A stretch of DNA of 7,316 bases, taken from assembly GCA_028820945.1 (NCBI GenBank), contig JAPPHW010000306.1, forward strand, positions 1 to 7,316. Reading direction: 5' to 3'. The notes under the pieces were generated by a model. The model was not told the DNA's origin. It worked only from the letters and a program-made list of their open reading frames with translations, and made no database searches. The position numbers and the translations under genes are program-made. This document shows, in pieces, positions 5,279 to 7,316 of this stretch (position 1 is its first letter; every line of letters starts with the position of its first letter). Source of the DNA: Defluviicoccus sp. Lineage in GTDB: Bacteria; Pseudomonadota; Alphaproteobacteria; MPNO01.

Positions 5279-6085
5279 TCACGAGGACGGATCGAACGGC
5301 GCCACGGTGTGGCCGTGCCAGGTGGGCCCGTGGCCGCTGCCGATGCCGGGCGCGTTGGCGATCGCCGCCTGGACGAAGGCCTGTGCGCGCACGCAGGCCG
5401 AACGGAGCGGGAGCCCCTGGCCGAGCCCGGTGGCGATCGCCGAGGCAAGCGTGCAGCCGGTCCCATGCGTATGGACAGTCTCGACCCGCTCCGCGGTCAG
5501 CGTCTCGACGCCGGTCTCGGCGATCAACAGGTCCTCGATCCGGGAACCGGGAAGGTGGCCGCCCTTGAGGTAGACCGCCTCGCATCCCATGTCGATCAGC
5601 CGTACCCCGGCCCTCTCCATGGACTCCCGGTCGGGGATTTGGATTCCGGTCAGAGCCTCGGCCTCAGGCGTATTCGGCGTCAGCACGCGCGCCATCGGCA
5701 GCAGGCGGGAGCGCAGCGCCCCGATAGCGTCGGCCTCGAGAAGCGGGGCGCCGCCCTTCGCCACCATGACCGGATCGACGACCACGGGCACGCCGTCCAG
5801 ATCCTCAAGCACCGCGGCGACCGCTTCGATCGTCGCCGCGTCATGCAGCATCCCGGTCTTGACGCAATCGACGCCGATATCGTCGATCACGACCCGCATC
5901 TGCTGCCGGACGAAGGCGGGGTCGATCGACACGACGCCGTGCACGCCGCGCGTGTCCTGGGCGGTGAGCGCCGTGATGGCGGTCGCCGCATAGCCGCCGA
6001 GCGCGGTCACGGTCTTGATGTCGGCCTGGATTCCCGCCCCGCCGCCGGAGTCGGAGCCGGCGACGATCAGTATCCGAGCCGGCAT
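5279..6085 (-). CDS. thiD: Bifunctional hydroxymethylpyrimidine kinase / phosphomethylpyrimidine kinase
   Basis: ThiD phosphorylates HMP to HMP-P and then to HMP-PP, the pyrimidine half of thiamin; it is a cytoplasmic ribokinase-fold enzyme. The 268 residues show ILIVAGSDSGGGAGIQADIK (5-24), YAATAITALTAQDT (32-45), VKTGML (75-80), VVVDPVMVAKGGAPLL (101-116), LTPNTPEAEAL (135-145), VYLKGGH (171-177) and the anion-hole/catalytic loop HTHGTGCTLASAIA (205-218), with the catalytic-type Cys at 211. The ATG at 6085 is preferred: GAGG (6094-6091) lies five bases upstream, and the next in-frame option is a TTG at 6103 inside glmM. It follows the glmM stop by 7 bp, so the pair is likely cotranscribed. 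No other thiamin gene and no THI-box-like riboswitch is visible, and the tight linkage leaves no room for a separate leader. Confidence 0.96.
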   Translation of the reverse strand: MPARILIVAGSDSGGGAGIQADIKTVTALGGYAATAITALTAQDTRGVHGVVSIDPAFVRQQMRVVIDDIGVDCVKTGMLHDAATIEAVAAVLEDLDGVPVVVDPVMVAKGGAPLLEADAIGALRSRLLPMARVLTPNTPEAEALTGIQIPDRESMERAGVRLIDMGCEAVYLKGGHLPGSRIEDLLIAETGVETLTAERVETVHTHGTGCTLASAIATGLGQGLPLRSACVRAQAFVQAAIANAPGIGSGHGPTWHGHTVAPFDPSS

Positions 6086-6092
6086 CCGGGCC

Positions 6093-7316
6093 TCAAACCG
6101 CAACCCGCTCGATGGCGTCGACGAGCTTCGAGACCACGTCGGCGATCAGGGTCTCGTCCCGCCCCTCGGCCATCACGCGGATCAGCGGCTCCGTGCCCGA
6201 TTTGCGGATCAGCACCCGCCCGTCCCGGCCGAGCCGCGACTCGGCTTCCCTGACGGCGCTCTGCACCGAAGCATTGTCGAGCGGGAACTGGCCGGCGAAA
6301 GGGACATTCCGAAGAAGCTGCGGCAGCGGCGTGAATACTCGCCCGACCTCGCTCACCTTCCGCCGGGACCGGACCGCGACCGCGAGCACCTCCAGCGCGG
6401 CGATCAGCCCGTCGCCCGTCGTGGTGTAGTCGCTGAGGATGATGTGGCCGGACTGCTCACCACCGACATTGAAGCCGTGCCTGCGCATGTGCTCGACGAC
6501 ATAACGGTCGCCCACGCGGGTTCTTTCCACCTTGAGGCCGCTGCGCTCGGCATGGAGCTCCAGGCCCAGATTGGACATCACCGTCGCGACGAGCCCGCCG
6601 CCCTTGAGCCGGCCGGTCTCTTGCCAGGAGCGCGCGATCGCCGCCATCAGCTGATCGCCGTCGAGCAGCGCGCCTTCCTCGTCGGCGATCAGCACCCGGT
6701 CCGCATCGCCATCGAGCGCGATCCCGATATCGGCGCCATGCCGGCGGACGGCATCCTGCATGGCGGCCGTATCGGTACTTCCGCATTCCCGGTTTATGTT
6801 GAAACCGTCGGGCTCCACGCCCATCGGAATCACCTCTGCGCCGAGTTCCCAGAGCGCGGCGGGCGCGACCTTGTATCCGGCGCCGTTGGCGCAGTCGATC
6901 ACCACCTTGAGCCCGTCGAGCCGGCTTCCCCGCGGGAAGGTATTCTTGACGAATTCGATATAGCGCCCCTGAGCGTCGTCGAGACGCTGGGCGCGGCCCA
7001 GCGCGGCGGAAGCGGCCTGATAATCGCCCAGATCGGAATCGATCAGCGCCTCGATCTCGGTCTCGGCGTCGTCGGACAGCTTGTAGCCGTCGGGACCGAA
7101 GAGCTTGATTCCGTTGTCGCGATAGCCGTTGTGGGACGCCGAGATCATTACCCCGATGTCGGCCCGCAGGCTGCGCGTCAGCATCGCGACGGCCGGCGTC
7201 GGCATCGGGCCGACCATGATCACGTCCATGCCCATGGCGATGAACCCCGCCGTGAGGGCGGGCTCCAGCAGATAGCCGGAAAGCCGCGTATCCTTCCCGA
7301 TCACCGCCCGGTGGCG
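6093..7316 (-). CDS. glmM: Phosphoglucosamine mutase, N-terminus beyond window edge
   Basis: GlmM interconverts glucosamine-6-phosphate and glucosamine-1-phosphate, feeding UDP-GlcNAc for peptidoglycan and LPS. The 407 visible residues hold all four domains except the very start. They include [14 protein letters not shown] (5-18); the phosphoserine loop [24 protein letters not shown] (57-80), with the active serine at visible residue 61; the metal loop [16 protein letters not shown]; the sugar-binding [19 protein letters not shown]; and the C-terminal phosphate-binding [15 protein letters not shown]. By comparison with E. coli, where the active serine is residue 102, about 41 N-terminal residues, including the usual FGTDGIRG motif, lie past position 7316. 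A GTG at 7304-7302 can be read as a start, but it encodes the conserved Val of VIGKDTR and is internal. thiD follows 7 bp downstream. The gene is intact as far as it can be seen. Confidence 0.97.
   Translation of the reverse strand, partial: RHRAVIGKDTRLSGYLLEPALTAGFIAMGMDVIMVGPMPTPAVAMLTRSLRADIGVMISASHNGYRDNGIKLFGPDGYKLSDDAETEIEALIDSDLGDYQAASAALGRAQRLDDAQGRYIEFVKNTFPRGSRLDGLKVVIDCANGAGYKVAPAALWELGAEVIPMGVEPDGFNINRECGSTDTAAMQDAVRRHGADIGIALDGDADRVLIADEEGALLDGDQLMAAIARSWQETGRLKGGGLVATVMSNLGLELHAERSGLKVERTRVGDRYVVEHMRRHGFNVGGEQSGHIILSDYTTTGDGLIAALEVLAVAVRSRRKVSEVGRVFTPLPQLLRNVPFAGQFPLDNASVQSAVREAESRLGRDGRVLIRKSGTEPLIRVMAEGRDETLIADVVSKLVDAIERVAV

Noticed and set aside
4332..5573. 413-codon plus-strand frame overlapping proC and running into thiD
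   Set aside because: It is a Gly/Arg-rich shadow frame; proC in the other frame has all P5CR motifs at normal length.
6086..6103. TTG start for thiD at 6103, giving six extra residues
   Set aside because: The ATG at 6085 has a GAGG five bases upstream and begins right before the conserved ILIVAGSD; the TTG lies inside glmM.

Overview
The window is GC-rich, gene-dense chromosomal DNA made almost entirely of recognisable housekeeping genes. I place it in Alphaproteobacteria, most likely Sphingomonadales (Erythrobacteraceae or Sphingomonadaceae type). The reasons are the GC bias, an UbiK-type ubiquinone accessory protein, a MidA/NDUFAF7-type methyltransferase next to lgt and pgeF, and a YbjN-domain gene next to proC. 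The lineage call rests on remembered family and gene-order patterns, not on a search. I see no RNA gene, CRISPR array, insertion sequence or prophage.

Layout. Positions 1-3339 hold a tight minus-strand cluster, transcribed right to left: an HldD-like epimerase (2398-3339), then lgt (1597-2385), a MidA-family SAM methyltransferase (521-1600) and pgeF/yfiH (1-524, cut by the left edge). lgt/MidA overlap by ATGA and MidA/pgeF by GTGA, so this looks like one translationally coupled operon. A 147-bp divergent region (3340-3486) separates it from a plus-strand group: a ubiK-family gene (3487-3789), a second 147-bp spacer carrying two inverted repeats in an AT-rich patch (3790-3936), a YbjN-domain gene (3937-4434) and proC (4450-5259). 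Convergent to proC, only 19 bp away, lies a minus-strand pair: thiD (5279-6085) preceded by glmM (6093-7316, cut by the right edge and lacking its N-terminus).

How the genes fit together. Several serve the envelope: Lgt lipidates prolipoproteins, PgeF edits peptidoglycan precursors, GlmM feeds UDP-GlcNAc synthesis, and the epimerase belongs to the LPS-heptose family. Two touch the respiratory chain: MidA-type enzymes modify complex I, and UbiK assists ubiquinone synthesis. ProC and ThiD make proline and the thiamin pyrimidine.

The main oddity is the HldD-like protein. It keeps the NAD-binding fold, but the catalytic Tyr and Lys of YxxxK are both Arg, and the substrate loop and the segment after the HK motif also differ. 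It is either a divergent enzyme, a paralogue with a new role, or catalytically dead. Secondary points are the paired palindromes upstream of the YbjN gene and a five-codon leader ORF overlapping the hldD-like start. Otherwise I find no clear new system.
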